Below, one piece after another: positions 52,838 through 61,862 of a stretch of DNA of 64,000 nucleotides. Source of the stretch: Bacillota bacterium (lineage in GTDB: Bacteria; Bacillota; Negativicutes; CTSoil-072); contig JAGFZV010000001.1 of the NCBI GenBank assembly GCA_017889545.1, positions 62,001-126,000 of the forward strand, read 5' to 3'. Position 1 is the first letter of the stretch, and each line of letters starts with the position of its first letter. The notes below the pieces were generated by a model that was not told the DNA's origin, searched no databases, and saw only the letters and a program-made list of their open reading frames with translations. The translations under genes were made by a program, and so were the position numbers.

Positions 52838-54121
52838 TCACAAATCCCCCACCAGCCGCAGCCAATTATCATGATTTGTAAATACATATTCTGCACTGAT
52901 AAAATCATGGAACTTATAGCGGATTCCTACTTCGGTGTAACTAATTGCCGGAGTCCGTTCCAAACGGAAACTCCAGTTGCGGGCCAACGGCTGCTGCAGC
53001 CACAGAACAGCCTGTTTATCGCCTATATTATATTTGATCCCCAACGTTGTGTTTGTACCCACCCGATGCCCCCAACCCGGAAGAAATTGCCATGATACCT
53101 GGTTGGGAAATAATACGACTTCCATGAAGGCTTCGTCCCGGTTGCTGATATATTTGCCGGCATGAAGCTGCACTGCTGTATTATCCTGCTCCCGCCCCAT
53201 ATCAAGGTGGCCCTCCAAGGTTACTTTGTACCGGTCGGTTTCTGCATTCAATGTGACTCTTGTTTCCCGGCCCGGCTCGAGCATCGGTGTCAGCTTCAAT
53301 TCATAGCGTCGGGCCGCCGGCAATTGGGCCGCCTGGTTTCCGATCCGATTGGCAAAATAAGCATGATGCCGTTCGACAAACGCAACCGGTAAGCCCCGAA
53401 GTTCACCGGCCGTCGCCTCCACATCCGGACGCGCTGTCAATAACAGTACATTGGGAATTGTTTTCGACCGCAAGGACAGCTGCACATCCTGCACTACCGG
53501 TCCTTGCGGCAAAAGTGAGACCCGGACTGTTGTCACAGATCCCGGCACAATATCAATTCCAGCGCGAAATTCAGGCAATTGTCCCTCCAGGTATTCGCGC
53601 AGCAAGGTTTTTGATAAGCTGCCCGCCCAGTCGACTGCATCAATTGGCAGTCCAACCAGCAGATTGCGCACCTTTTCGGTTATATCGCCGACATCCTGGC
53701 GAACCAGTTCGGCTGATGCCGGCGACAGACTGCCATAATCCATTTCTACGGAAACATCCCTCACTACATCGCCCCAGGGCGTGAGCGTGATCAGGATCGT
53801 TGTCCTGATGCCGGGATCAATCGACACCGCCTGTACCGTATACCCGACGAGAACTCTGTCAAACACTTCCTGAATGATCTTTTCATAGGCGGCTTGCCTA
53901 TCCAGCACATCACCGACTGTTTTGCCCAATAAAATCTGTTCCCCCACAGTCGTCACGCTGCCTGTCATCCGCTTGACGATCCTCGCCGGCGGCGGCACAT
54001 CGGAGGTCACATTCACGACAATGCTGTCGACCGTGTCTGCGGCGGCAACGACAGGTGCAGGCAAGAGGCAAAAAACAACAGCCGCCACAAGCAGAAAAAA
54101 TTGTCGACGCCAACGCACCAC
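52838..54121 (-). CDS. Exported protein of unknown function, beta-barrel-like C-terminus
   Basis: About 427 residues, not a family I recognise. A signal peptide (RRQFFLLVAAVVFCLLPAP, then VVAAAD) is followed by two similar halves of alpha/beta character that resemble POTRA-like units: ILLGKTVGDVLDRQAAYEKII then TTILITLTPWGDVVRDVSVE, and SLSKTLLREYLEGQLPEFRAG then VTTVRVSLLPQGPVVQDVQL. The C-terminal third is strand-rich (VTLNAETDRYKVTLEGHLDMG, NWSFRLERTPAISYTEVGI, HDNWLRLVGDL). It lies between bamA and ompH, so a role in outer-membrane biogenesis is likely. A frame start at ATG 54139 lies inside a hairpin; GTG 54121 (or 54118), just after AGGGGGTG, is preferred. Confidence 0.7.
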   Translation of the reverse strand: MVRWRRQFFLLVAAVVFCLLPAPVVAAADTVDSIVVNVTSDVPPPARIVKRMTGSVTTVGEQILLGKTVGDVLDRQAAYEKIIQEVFDRVLVGYTVQAVSIDPGIRTTILITLTPWGDVVRDVSVEMDYGSLSPASAELVRQDVGDITEKVRNLLVGLPIDAVDWAGSLSKTLLREYLEGQLPEFRAGIDIVPGSVTTVRVSLLPQGPVVQDVQLSLRSKTIPNVLLLTARPDVEATAGELRGLPVAFVERHHAYFANRIGNQAAQLPAARRYELKLTPMLEPGRETRVTLNAETDRYKVTLEGHLDMGREQDNTAVQLHAGKYISNRDEAFMEVVLFPNQVSWQFLPGWGHRVGTNTTLGIKYNIGDKQAVLWLQQPLARNWSFRLERTPAISYTEVGIRYKFHDFISAEYVFTNHDNWLRLVGDL

Positions 54122-54131
54122 AATCACCCCC

Positions 54132-54179
54132 TGGTACATTCTGGAGTCAGGTCTTTAAACCTGACTCCAGAATGTACCA
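54132..54179. repeat. 20-bp perfect inverted repeat between bamA and the next gene
   Basis: TGGTACATTCTGGAGTCAGG and its exact complement flank an 8-base loop (TCTTTAAA). It fills the gap after the bamA stop. It has no T-run and may be a palindromic mobile element or an mRNA-stabilising hairpin that separates bamA expression from the next gene. Confidence 0.85.
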
Positions 54180-54186
54180 TTCCCAA

Positions 54187-55953
54187 TTAAAATTGTCCGC
54201 CAAAACTAAAGTGGAATTTTCCGCCCTGTTCGCCTTTGGCAAAATCCAGGCGAATTGGCCCTAATGGCGAGTTGATCCGTATACCGGCGCCAATCGCAGC
54301 ATGCAGATCACTGTCCATGTTAAAGCCTTCACTGCCCCAGGCATTGCCAATATCGCCGAAGAAAGCGCCGTCAATTTTTTTCGCGATCGGAAAACGGTAT
54401 TCCGCTGTTGCGGCAATCATCTTTTTGCCTTTAAACTGGTCATCCTCATACCCGCGAACCGTATCCGCACCGCCAACAGCAAATAATTGACTCTCCGGCA
54501 AATCGCCGGTCGCATAGCCTGCCGTAATTCTCCAGGCTACGGTTTGCGCATGACCGACTTTGATGTAATGCCGGCTTTCCAATGTGTATTTGTTAAAGTC
54601 AAAGTCACCGCCAAGCGCTTTGCCGGCAAATTCAGCGGTCATCGAATAACGCTGGCCTGTAGTGGGATTGAAAACATTGTCCCGGCTATCGAAGACCCGG
54701 TTCAAAATCACGCTGCGCGTGAGGCCGAAATTGTTTTTCAAATATTCCGGGCCATACCCCGGGGACGTAGAATAATCGATGGGCGCGCCTTCATCGTCAA
54801 TGTTCTCCAACCATGTGTCCTCGCTGTTTTTCAGGGAAATGTAGTTTTGACTGAATTCCCCGGCCGGCCGCCCCAGCGTAATGTCCCAGCCTTTGCGTTC
54901 TTTGTAATACGCGGATTTCAAATCGCCATTAGAATAATAATCGTTATACTCATTGGTCATATTATAGAAGTTGAACCCTAATGACGTTTGCTTGGCGTCC
55001 AGCCATGGCTTTGTATAGCTAACTGAATAGTTCGGCGCGTCGCTGGCATCGCTGGAACTGCCGCCAAACTCCCAGTGCACTTTTACTTTGTCGCCAATTC
55101 CCCGGAAGTTATTATCGCCAATTTCCAGAATCCCGATCATTCCATCCGCTTCGCTATATCCGCCGCCGATGGAAAAAAAGCCTGTTTTCTGTTCCACGAC
55201 ATCGGTTTCCAATATGACGGCGTTCGGATTGCGGCCGGGATTCAGTTTCATATTTACATCTTCAAAGAAACCAAGATTATACACTTTTTGCATGCTGCGA
55301 CGCGCATCCTTGGCATTGAACGGCTCACCGACCTTCACTTTCATTTCTCGGGTAACAACATAACTTTTCGTTTTGTCATTGCCCTTTACGATGATTCCTT
55401 CCAATGTGCCTTCGTTGACCGTAATGGTGACGATTCCTTCGGGGGTCATTGCCACATCGCTAATCTTGGTCAGAATAAAGCCCTGATCATGATAATACTG
55501 TTCAATCGCCCGCATATTTTCACTTAACGTTTTACTGTTTACTACTTGTCCCTTACCAACAGTCAACAATTTAGTAATTTGTTCCGTGGTGACCTTGGTA
55601 TTGCCCTTCACGATGATTTCCGTAAGTATCGGATTTTCCGATACATGGTAGGCTATCTTAACCCCTTCCGGAACTTCTGTGAAGTTGGCTACCACATCAA
55701 AAAAATAGCCTAAATCGTAAATCGCCTGCATGTCTTGCTTAATTTTATCAGCGGATAAACTATCGCCAGGCCGAACCTTTACAACAGCCATCACTATACT
55801 CTCCGGCATGAAGTTGGCGCCAGTCACTGCTACAGCGGTCACCGTTTTACCGGTTAAATCTGCTGCTGCAACCGGTCCGGCGGCAGCCAAGCATAAACTG
55901 ATGCTCAAAAATACAGCCATCAGCAGGTGACCATAGCATCGTTTTTTTCTCAT
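54187..55953 (-). CDS. bamA: Outer-membrane protein assembly factor BamA
   Basis: 588 residues, Omp85 family. Signal peptide (about 1-31, ending VAAA), then three POTRA domains (about 34-105 TVTAVAVTGANFMPE; 106-182 LTEIIVKGNTKVTTEQI; 183-260 LEGIIVKGNDKTKSYVV), then a 16-strand barrel (about 275-588) with VRGYEDDQFKGK, the lid-loop (V)RGF/Y motif, and a C-terminal GGQF with aromatic end. E. coli BamA has five POTRA domains; three is common in Negativicutes. It folds and inserts beta-barrels. AAGGAGG precedes ATG 55953. Confidence 0.96.
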   Translation of the reverse strand: MRKKRCYGHLLMAVFLSISLCLAAAGPVAAADLTGKTVTAVAVTGANFMPESIVMAVVKVRPGDSLSADKIKQDMQAIYDLGYFFDVVANFTEVPEGVKIAYHVSENPILTEIIVKGNTKVTTEQITKLLTVGKGQVVNSKTLSENMRAIEQYYHDQGFILTKISDVAMTPEGIVTITVNEGTLEGIIVKGNDKTKSYVVTREMKVKVGEPFNAKDARRSMQKVYNLGFFEDVNMKLNPGRNPNAVILETDVVEQKTGFFSIGGGYSEADGMIGILEIGDNNFRGIGDKVKVHWEFGGSSSDASDAPNYSVSYTKPWLDAKQTSLGFNFYNMTNEYNDYYSNGDLKSAYYKERKGWDITLGRPAGEFSQNYISLKNSEDTWLENIDDEGAPIDYSTSPGYGPEYLKNNFGLTRSVILNRVFDSRDNVFNPTTGQRYSMTAEFAGKALGGDFDFNKYTLESRHYIKVGHAQTVAWRITAGYATGDLPESQLFAVGGADTVRGYEDDQFKGKKMIAATAEYRFPIAKKIDGAFFGDIGNAWGSEGFNMDSDLHAAIGAGIRINSPLGPIRLDFAKGEQGGKFHFSFGGQF

Positions 55954-55972
55954 GCATTCCCTCCTTATTACT

Positions 55973-56506
55973 TTACTGGCCGCGTAACGATTTTCCGGCC
56001 GTCCGGACAAGATCCTGCATCTGATCCGGACTCAATACAACCTCCTTGTTGTCTGCCTTGCGTTCAGCAACGCTGACAAAGGGTTCTTCTTTGACACCCG
56101 CCGCTTGTACAGACGACTGCCCGGTCAATACGGGTTTTTGGTTTTGAGCGGAAGCGGTGACTTCAGCCCGGTTTAACGGTGGAGCAGGCTTGCTTTCCTG
56201 ATTGACAGACTGCATCGGTATGATGGCTTGCGGCTGGCGGTGCAAACTCCAATAAGCGCCGCCGATCCCGACCGACGCAATGGCAAAAGCCAGACAAAAC
56301 GTCAGTCCTTGTTTCAGAAGCGGATACCGGTAACGCCACCGGCGAGTGCGGTTTGTTTCCTGCGCATGCCGCAATTCCGCCTGCGCCAGCAGCAAATCCA
56401 GCTCGCCGCGGACATCACGATCCTGGCCGAAAGAATTTTCAGCCTTTAACAGCCACTGGCGCGCCGCCTTCAGATGCCTTGAGGTATGCCGTTTGATTTC
56501 CGTCAT
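55973..56506 (-). CDS. Single-pass membrane protein of unknown function
   Basis: 177 residues. A basic, helical cytoplasmic part (about 1-65; TEIKRHTSRHLKAARQWLLKA, ELDLLLAQAELRHAQE), one membrane helix (about 70-90, LTFCLAFAIASVGIGGAYW) and a periplasmic tail of about 85 residues rich in Pro, Gln and Ser (VNQESKPAPPLNRAEVTA) ending LSPDQMQDLVRTAGKSL. No known domain. It lies between a sigma factor gene and bamA. The topology would suit an anti-sigma factor, but the HxxxCxxC zinc motif common in those is absent. It starts at ATG 56506 after GGGGTGG, 25 bases past a TGACT-N4-AGTCA palindrome. Confidence 0.6.
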   Translation of the reverse strand: MTEIKRHTSRHLKAARQWLLKAENSFGQDRDVRGELDLLLAQAELRHAQETNRTRRWRYRYPLLKQGLTFCLAFAIASVGIGGAYWSLHRQPQAIIPMQSVNQESKPAPPLNRAEVTASAQNQKPVLTGQSSVQAAGVKEEPFVSVAERKADNKEVVLSPDQMQDLVRTAGKSLRGQ

Positions 56507-56530
56507 GTCCACCACCCCTATATTCAACCA

Positions 56531-56544
56531 TGACTATATAGTCA
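56531..56544. promoter_or_regulatory. TGACT-N4-AGTCA palindrome before the bamA-linked gene
   Basis: TGACTATATAGTCA is perfectly self-complementary and contains a TATATA that could be a -10 element. It lies 25 bases before the start codon at 56506 and matches the sites at 23339, 46660 and 63251. Confidence 0.5.
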
Positions 56545-56557
56545 CGGAAATAGGCTA

Positions 56558-56587
56558 ATATTTGGCCGGCGTCTTTCGGCCAAATAT
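56558..56587 (-). repeat. Hairpin in the sigma/membrane-protein gap
   Basis: ATATTTGGCCG and its exact complement flank an 8-base loop. With the next hairpin and the palindrome at 56531 it fills the 160-base gap after the sigma gene. No T-run follows. Confidence 0.55.
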
Positions 56588-56608
56588 CCTGATTTATAAG
56601 GTTTAAGT

Positions 56609-56631
56609 GGCGTATTTGACGCAAATACGCC
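56609..56631 (-). repeat. Hairpin past the sigma factor gene
   Basis: GGCGTATTT/AAATACGCC with a 5-base loop lies about 35 bases past the sigma stop codon. It lacks a clear T-run; possibly a weak or factor-dependent terminator. Confidence 0.5.
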
Positions 56632-56666
56632 TTCTTATTGCCATTTTTCACGATATTCCATCCAGT

Positions 56667-57308
56667 TCACCGGTTCTGCATAAACCTGGACAACATGCCC
56701 CGTATGCGCCGTATTCCCTGACGCTGCAAGCGGTAAAGGTGAGAAATGCTGATATCCAAGGCATCCGCCATCTGACGGGCTTCACAATCTTGCAGATAAA
56801 CTCCGTTCAGCACTTCCTGTTCTTTCACCGGCAGCCTCTGCAAAGCCTGCTGTACCTGCTGAAGCAGCAAATTTTGTTCCACCTGCCGGGAAACGTCTGC
56901 TTCCGCATCAACCAGGCAATCCGCCAGCGTCCGTTGTCCTTCCTCTGCTGACAACGGGCTATCCATATACACATGATCATGCCGGCCTTCTTTTTGAATA
57001 TAGGTCAGCATTCGTCCGCGAATACGATGCAAGGCGAAAAGACTAAAGGCAACTTTTCTGGACGGATCGTAGTTTTCTACGGCTTCAATCAAGCCTACCG
57101 TGCCTTCCTGAATAATATCCATCATCTTGGCTTCATTACTGCGCCAATGCGCCGCTGCCTTAAACACCAGCGGCTGATATTGCTCGATCAGCCTTTGCCG
57201 GCTTGCGAGGTCTCCCTGCGCCTTGTAGGAAAACCATAGACATTGTTCTTCTTCCGGTTCAAGCAGTGTTATTTTTTTCAACTCTTTCAGATAAGTCTGC
57301 AGCGGCAT
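56667..57308 (-). CDS. Alternative RNA polymerase sigma factor (sigma-70 family)
   Basis: 213 residues. Region 2 spans about 38-110: LIEQYQPLVFKAAAHW, DIIQEGTVGLIEAVENYDPS and FALHRIRGRMLTYIQKE. Region 4 spans about 145-210: LQRLPVKEQEVLNGVYL and the helix-turn-helix ARQMADALDISISHLYRLQR. Between them is a short linker with no clear region 3. It is closer to FliA/SigB/sporulation-type sigmas than to ECF factors. Its place among bamA, tamB, tolC and mlaD suggests control of envelope genes. A GTG at 57317 is open, but AAGGAG is spaced for ATG 57308. Confidence 0.85.
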   Translation of the reverse strand: MPLQTYLKELKKITLLEPEEEQCLWFSYKAQGDLASRQRLIEQYQPLVFKAAAHWRSNEAKMMDIIQEGTVGLIEAVENYDPSRKVAFSLFALHRIRGRMLTYIQKEGRHDHVYMDSPLSAEEGQRTLADCLVDAEADVSRQVEQNLLLQQVQQALQRLPVKEQEVLNGVYLQDCEARQMADALDISISHLYRLQRQGIRRIRGMLSRFMQNR

Positions 57309-57371
57309 CGCTGTCACTCTCCTTTACCGCTCCCCGGGGAATATTGAGCGTCATTTTCTAGTTGGACAGAC

Positions 57372-60300
57372 TCAAAATGAGAACCGGGCTTCCAATCCGA
57401 TCCATTTGCGGTTTTGATCATCCACTGTGCCGGTCAGGCTAATTCTACGAGTGATGTCGTAGCGGAAAGCAGCGCTGCTTTCGTCATGTCCGACCCCCAT
57501 TGTGTAGCTGATGAATAGCCTATCCGTGATGTATTTGCCAAATTCCACGCTGTAAACCTGTTTATTGAAGTTGCTGGAAGCGCTAGCGGTGGTCCGGCTG
57601 CCATTTTCGGTTGCCGATCCTTCAATAAAGCGGAATTCATCCAATCCGAATACGTTGCGGAAGGAAGCCTCCATTTCATTCATAAACGCCATTTGAAGAC
57701 CGGTGCTCATCAAGCCAAACACTTCATTACGCCCTAAGCCGGAATCACGCGCCGCTCCCTGCGCGTTGGCCTGATCAGCATAACGGCTTCTCAGGGTGAG
57801 CAGCGACAAAATTTCCTGTTGGTTCATTGCCGGCTCTGAGGTCAGCTTGATATCAAGCTGCTGGACGGATCCGTCCACATTCAGAAAGACCTTGGTCTGC
57901 GACAAACTGGTCTCGGCGATGAGCTTCACTGTCGGCTCCATGGACCCTTCATGCAAAAAGCGAACGGTTCCGTACCGAACCCTAAACGGAGTGCGCAGAT
58001 AACTGACAGTCCCCCGCACCGCACTAAGACCGCCGGTGACCGCAGGGTTCTGGCTGGATCCGGTTATTTTGATATTCCCTTCCGCCCAGATATCATACAT
58101 ATACGGATTGTGGAAGCGGATCCGCGGTGCAGTCACTGCTTCCACATCCAAGCCGATATCCAGGTCGGATTGGGCAAACTCCGGCACGCCGGGAATATTG
58201 ATACTATCATTTTCAAATTCCACTTTCCCGCTTATCAGCGGTTTTCCATTCGCTTCGGTTAAATGCAATTTGCCATTCACCGGTCCCCGGAAATATTTAT
58301 GGTTCAATGCAAGGTGGTTGAGTGTCATATCCAGGTCATAATTGCCAAGAACCAGATTTCTAAAATCCATGGCGCCTTCCATCCGGAATGAACCGGCGCC
58401 CATTTGCCCGGAAAAAGACTTCAGTCTAATTGTATCACCTTCCAATTGAATATCAAGTACCATCTTTTGGATAGGATCATCCAAGGCTTTTAATTTCACC
58501 GCGCCTTCAGCAATGCTGATATTGCCGCGAAAATCCGGGTTGGCCAGAGTTCCGCTGATTGTCACTTCCCCCTGAGTCGGCCCTGTCGCCCAGGCAACTT
58601 CCTTGGTAAGCCAGGGAAGAATACGCAGGTCGGCCTGGTCCAAACGGAATTTAATATCCATTTGTTCGGTAGACGAAAGACGGGTATTTTTATCTGCCTG
58701 TAATGCAGCCAGGGGAACCCTGCCGTATGCGCTGGTCCGGTAGGGCCCTTTCGACAGAAACAACTGGCTGATTTCAATATTATCCTTATCATAGATAAAC
58801 AAACCGTACAATTGATCAAACGTCGCGCTAGCGACACCGCCATTTGCGATATCCAAAGATACGGCGGCATACGGCGCTTTGGCCGTGCCGGAAATCTGCG
58901 CCGCAACATTCAGCTGCCCTTTGATTTCCAAGGATGAATTGAACCACGATTTCAGCAACCCGGCATCAATATTGCGTCCGCCAATTTCCAGCGCAAGCGG
59001 TCCGTTTAGGTCTGCGGTTCCCTGCATCGCTAAAATTCCGTCACCCTGTTTTGCCATCAGCTGACGGATCGACAGAATATTATTTTCCAGTATGACGTCG
59101 ATATCAATATTGTCCAGAGGATAGTTTTTGATATTGCCGTTCACCAGCCCGCCGGTGATATGGAGTCCCGGATTTTCCAACGTCCCGTTTACATTGATCT
59201 GTCCGTTCAATTTGCCGTCTACTCCGGGCAGCTGCACGTTCAAGATCGCCAGGATCGGCGCCAGTTGTCCATTATCAACAACAATACTGCCATTGATCTC
59301 GTTCGATGGCCATTCTATGCCCCCAAGAACAATCACTTTGCCCTGCCCCTGCTGAAACGCAAGGTAGGGGATGTCTATTCCGCCCTGATTGATGCTAATG
59401 GTCGCTGCCGCCATTTCCATGGCCTGTCCGTTCAAGGTCAGGCGATCGGCCGAAAATTGCCCTTCCAGATGAGGATCCGCCAAGGTTCCTTTCAAGCGGC
59501 CGCTAAAACTGGCCAGTCCGGAAACAGGATATGGATACCTGGCCCGTAATCTGGCAAGATCAATGTCCTGCGCTTGAATGTCCACATCCAGGTTGTTATC
59601 CGAATCAATCCGCCCCGAAACTTGAGCCTGTAATTCCAAGGCATTTACTATAAAATGATCCAGTTTGGTTATCCCTTGCTGCCGCTGGTATTTGCCCGTT
59701 ACCTTCGGAAGCAGATAACCGCGGAAGCTGCCTTCAGTCAGTGTCACTTGACCAACGGCATTCAAATTCGCCAGAGAACCGCTGAGAATGACTTCGTTGT
59801 CAACATTGCCGGTCAATTTCTCACCGGGCGCCAGTAGTTTAACCAAGTTTTCCGCCCGGGCCTGCCGGGAAATCATTTGCAAGGCGACCAGCCGTTCACC
59901 GTCCAGACCAATTGTGCCTGTGACCTCATGACTGGTTGCGCCGTCAACCATGCGCCCGTCAAAAATGGCAGCTGTGCGGCGATTGATCTGCAATCGTCCG
60001 GAGGCCTGCCGGTAAGGCTGAAATAATATTCGTCCATCCTCAGCGGTAAAAGCGCCATTAAATTCCGGTTCGTCCCTGCTGCCGGTGATCCCGCCGGAAA
60101 ACGAAGCTTTTCCAGCTATATCCAGGCCAGGCAGGACTGCTGTCAATGCCGCCAACTGCACATCCTGTCCGCGGATCGTCATGTTCCAGCCATTATGATC
60201 CAATCCTCCGGCCGCAATTACGAAGCCGCCGGCAAAATCCGCGGTTAGATAATCTAATGTAAAAGATCCTTCTTGTCTATAAAATCCTGCATAAGCATTA

Positions 60301-61706
60301 TTAACAGAAATACCGGATAGTTGTCCGGCACTCATTGATGCTGCGGCATTTACACTAATTTGGGAGTAGTTTTCCCCTGACGCCGTAACGTCGGCCCGGA
60401 AGTCAATGGCCCCGGCTGCATTCAGCGAACTGGCAGAGGCAAGCCCCGTCAACGCTTCAAGCTCTATTTGATGTCCGGCAATCTTCAGTTGCGCCGTCTG
60501 ATCCGTTATATTGATCTGGCCCGCGGCCGTCAATACGCCGCCCAGAACAGCTGCATGGGCAGCATGGATCGTAAGGGTTTGGCCGGAAAATTGCAAGTGA
60601 GCCGCTGCATCTGATATGCTGTAGCCTTGAACTTCCCCTTGCGATAACGCTGCATCCCCTTCGATTACGGGCGCAGAAGGCGTTCCTGTCAGCCGGGCCT
60701 GAAACAGAACCGGTCCGCTCAGAGGACTCTCCTTCATAAATGCCGCCAGACTGCAGCCTGGCGATGATACCGCCAGGTCAAATGCCGGCTCGGAACCACC
60801 AAGGCCGATTTGGCCGTCGATTTCCATCGGCTGCCCGGCAACCTTCGCTGTTGTGTCAAAAAAGTGCAGCGACTTTTCGGTGAATGCGATTTTGCCTGAA
60901 ACGTCTTCCACTGCAAACCGGTCTGCTCTTCCGGCCACTCCGGCGAATTGCACTTCTCCGGCATAAGTAAGTGAATCCTTTTCGTACTGCACAAATGCGC
61001 TAAGACGTTTCGCCACTCCCGCAGTCAGCGCACCGTTTTCGGTGACTGGCAGTAAAGCGATGTACTCTTCCAAAACAATATTGTCGGCGATCATTTCCAG
61101 ACCACTGCGGCCTTGGCTATTCACTGTTCCTTTTATTTGAAACGAAGTTTTCCCCTGTTCGCCGGAAAATACAAGAGCGACTGCCGGATAACGGGAAAAA
61201 TCCGCCTCTCCCTGGATCCCGTCCACTGCCCACTGTCCTTCAGGAGTAAAAACATGTGCTTTTGCATCCTTGATCAAAATCCGGCCATGAAAAACTGCGT
61301 CCTCAGCCCGTTTCGGTTCTGTAAAATCCTCGAAATTCCAACGGTTATCGGTTCCACGGCGCAAAAATACCGCTGAGGCGGTTACGTTCACATCCGTCAG
61401 CGTTTCAATCACAGACCGGCCCCGCAGAAGATTAAAAACATTGACAGAAACAGTAACCGTCCCGCCTTTGATCATCTCCCGGCCCTGCTTATCATATAGA
61501 GTGAAATCATGGAGTGCCAAAGCATTCCATCCTATGATTTCGATTCGGCCCGCTTCAAGTTTGGCGCCCAATGCTGTGCTGATTTCATCGCTCAAAGTGT
61601 TTTCCACTCTGGATAAGATGGCGCGATTGTTTACACTCCAAACAACGGCCGTCCCAGCGAAAACCAGACAGACTGCCAAGACAAGCGCAATCACTTTTCG
61701 CCGCAT
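57372..61706 (-). CDS. tamB: TamB/AsmA-family inter-membrane protein
   Basis: 1444 residues. One N-terminal membrane helix (about 4-26), a signal-anchor, is followed by about 1050 residues of repeated short beta-strands (patterns such as GRIDSDNNLDVDIQAQDIDL and ASFSGRLKGTLADPHLEGQFS) that build a long hydrophobic groove. The C-terminal TamB (DUF490) domain occupies about 1080-1444 (AVRGTVSYLRTPFRVRYGTVRF, EPAMNQQEILSLLTLRSRYA) and ends in a strand KWIGLEARFSF that could pair with an outer-membrane barrel. TamB-type proteins bridge both membranes and move phospholipid. GGAGG precedes ATG 61706. Confidence 0.93.
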   Translation of the reverse strand: MRRKVIALVLAVCLVFAGTAVVWSVNNRAILSRVENTLSDEISTALGAKLEAGRIEIIGWNALALHDFTLYDKQGREMIKGGTVTVSVNVFNLLRGRSVIETLTDVNVTASAVFLRRGTDNRWNFEDFTEPKRAEDAVFHGRILIKDAKAHVFTPEGQWAVDGIQGEADFSRYPAVALVFSGEQGKTSFQIKGTVNSQGRSGLEMIADNIVLEEYIALLPVTENGALTAGVAKRLSAFVQYEKDSLTYAGEVQFAGVAGRADRFAVEDVSGKIAFTEKSLHFFDTTAKVAGQPMEIDGQIGLGGSEPAFDLAVSSPGCSLAAFMKESPLSGPVLFQARLTGTPSAPVIEGDAALSQGEVQGYSISDAAAHLQFSGQTLTIHAAHAAVLGGVLTAAGQINITDQTAQLKIAGHQIELEALTGLASASSLNAAGAIDFRADVTASGENYSQISVNAAASMSAGQLSGISVNNAYAGFYRQEGSFTLDYLTADFAGGFVIAAGGLDHNGWNMTIRGQDVQLAALTAVLPGLDIAGKASFSGGITGSRDEPEFNGAFTAEDGRILFQPYRQASGRLQINRRTAAIFDGRMVDGATSHEVTGTIGLDGERLVALQMISRQARAENLVKLLAPGEKLTGNVDNEVILSGSLANLNAVGQVTLTEGSFRGYLLPKVTGKYQRQQGITKLDHFIVNALELQAQVSGRIDSDNNLDVDIQAQDIDLARLRARYPYPVSGLASFSGRLKGTLADPHLEGQFSADRLTLNGQAMEMAAATISINQGGIDIPYLAFQQGQGKVIVLGGIEWPSNEINGSIVVDNGQLAPILAILNVQLPGVDGKLNGQINVNGTLENPGLHITGGLVNGNIKNYPLDNIDIDVILENNILSIRQLMAKQGDGILAMQGTADLNGPLALEIGGRNIDAGLLKSWFNSSLEIKGQLNVAAQISGTAKAPYAAVSLDIANGGVASATFDQLYGLFIYDKDNIEISQLFLSKGPYRTSAYGRVPLAALQADKNTRLSSTEQMDIKFRLDQADLRILPWLTKEVAWATGPTQGEVTISGTLANPDFRGNISIAEGAVKLKALDDPIQKMVLDIQLEGDTIRLKSFSGQMGAGSFRMEGAMDFRNLVLGNYDLDMTLNHLALNHKYFRGPVNGKLHLTEANGKPLISGKVEFENDSINIPGVPEFAQSDLDIGLDVEAVTAPRIRFHNPYMYDIWAEGNIKITGSSQNPAVTGGLSAVRGTVSYLRTPFRVRYGTVRFLHEGSMEPTVKLIAETSLSQTKVFLNVDGSVQQLDIKLTSEPAMNQQEILSLLTLRSRYADQANAQGAARDSGLGRNEVFGLMSTGLQMAFMNEMEASFRNVFGLDEFRFIEGSATENGSRTTASASSNFNKQVYSVEFGKYITDRLFISYTMGVGHDESSAAFRYDITRRISLTGTVDDQNRKWIGLEARFSF

Positions 61707-61794
61707 AGCAAGCCTCCAACTATTCTCAGACTTACAGAATATTTCGCCGCAGCAACCTAGCCTTCCTGTTGAAAAAGAAAATATTCTCCTGCCT

Positions 61795-61826
61795 TAAAAA
61801 GTAAGGCTTGGTATGATACCAAGCCT
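61795..61826 (-). terminator. Terminator after tolC
   Basis: An 11-bp stem AGGCTTGGTAT/ATACCAAGCCT with a single-base loop, followed on the minus strand by TACTTTTTAAG. It lies about 40 bases past the tolC stop codon, before tamB. The rest of the 155-base gap shows no clear promoter. Confidence 0.65.
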
Positions 61827-61862
61827 CCTGATTTTTATAAAATTTATTGATCCGCCTGTCTA

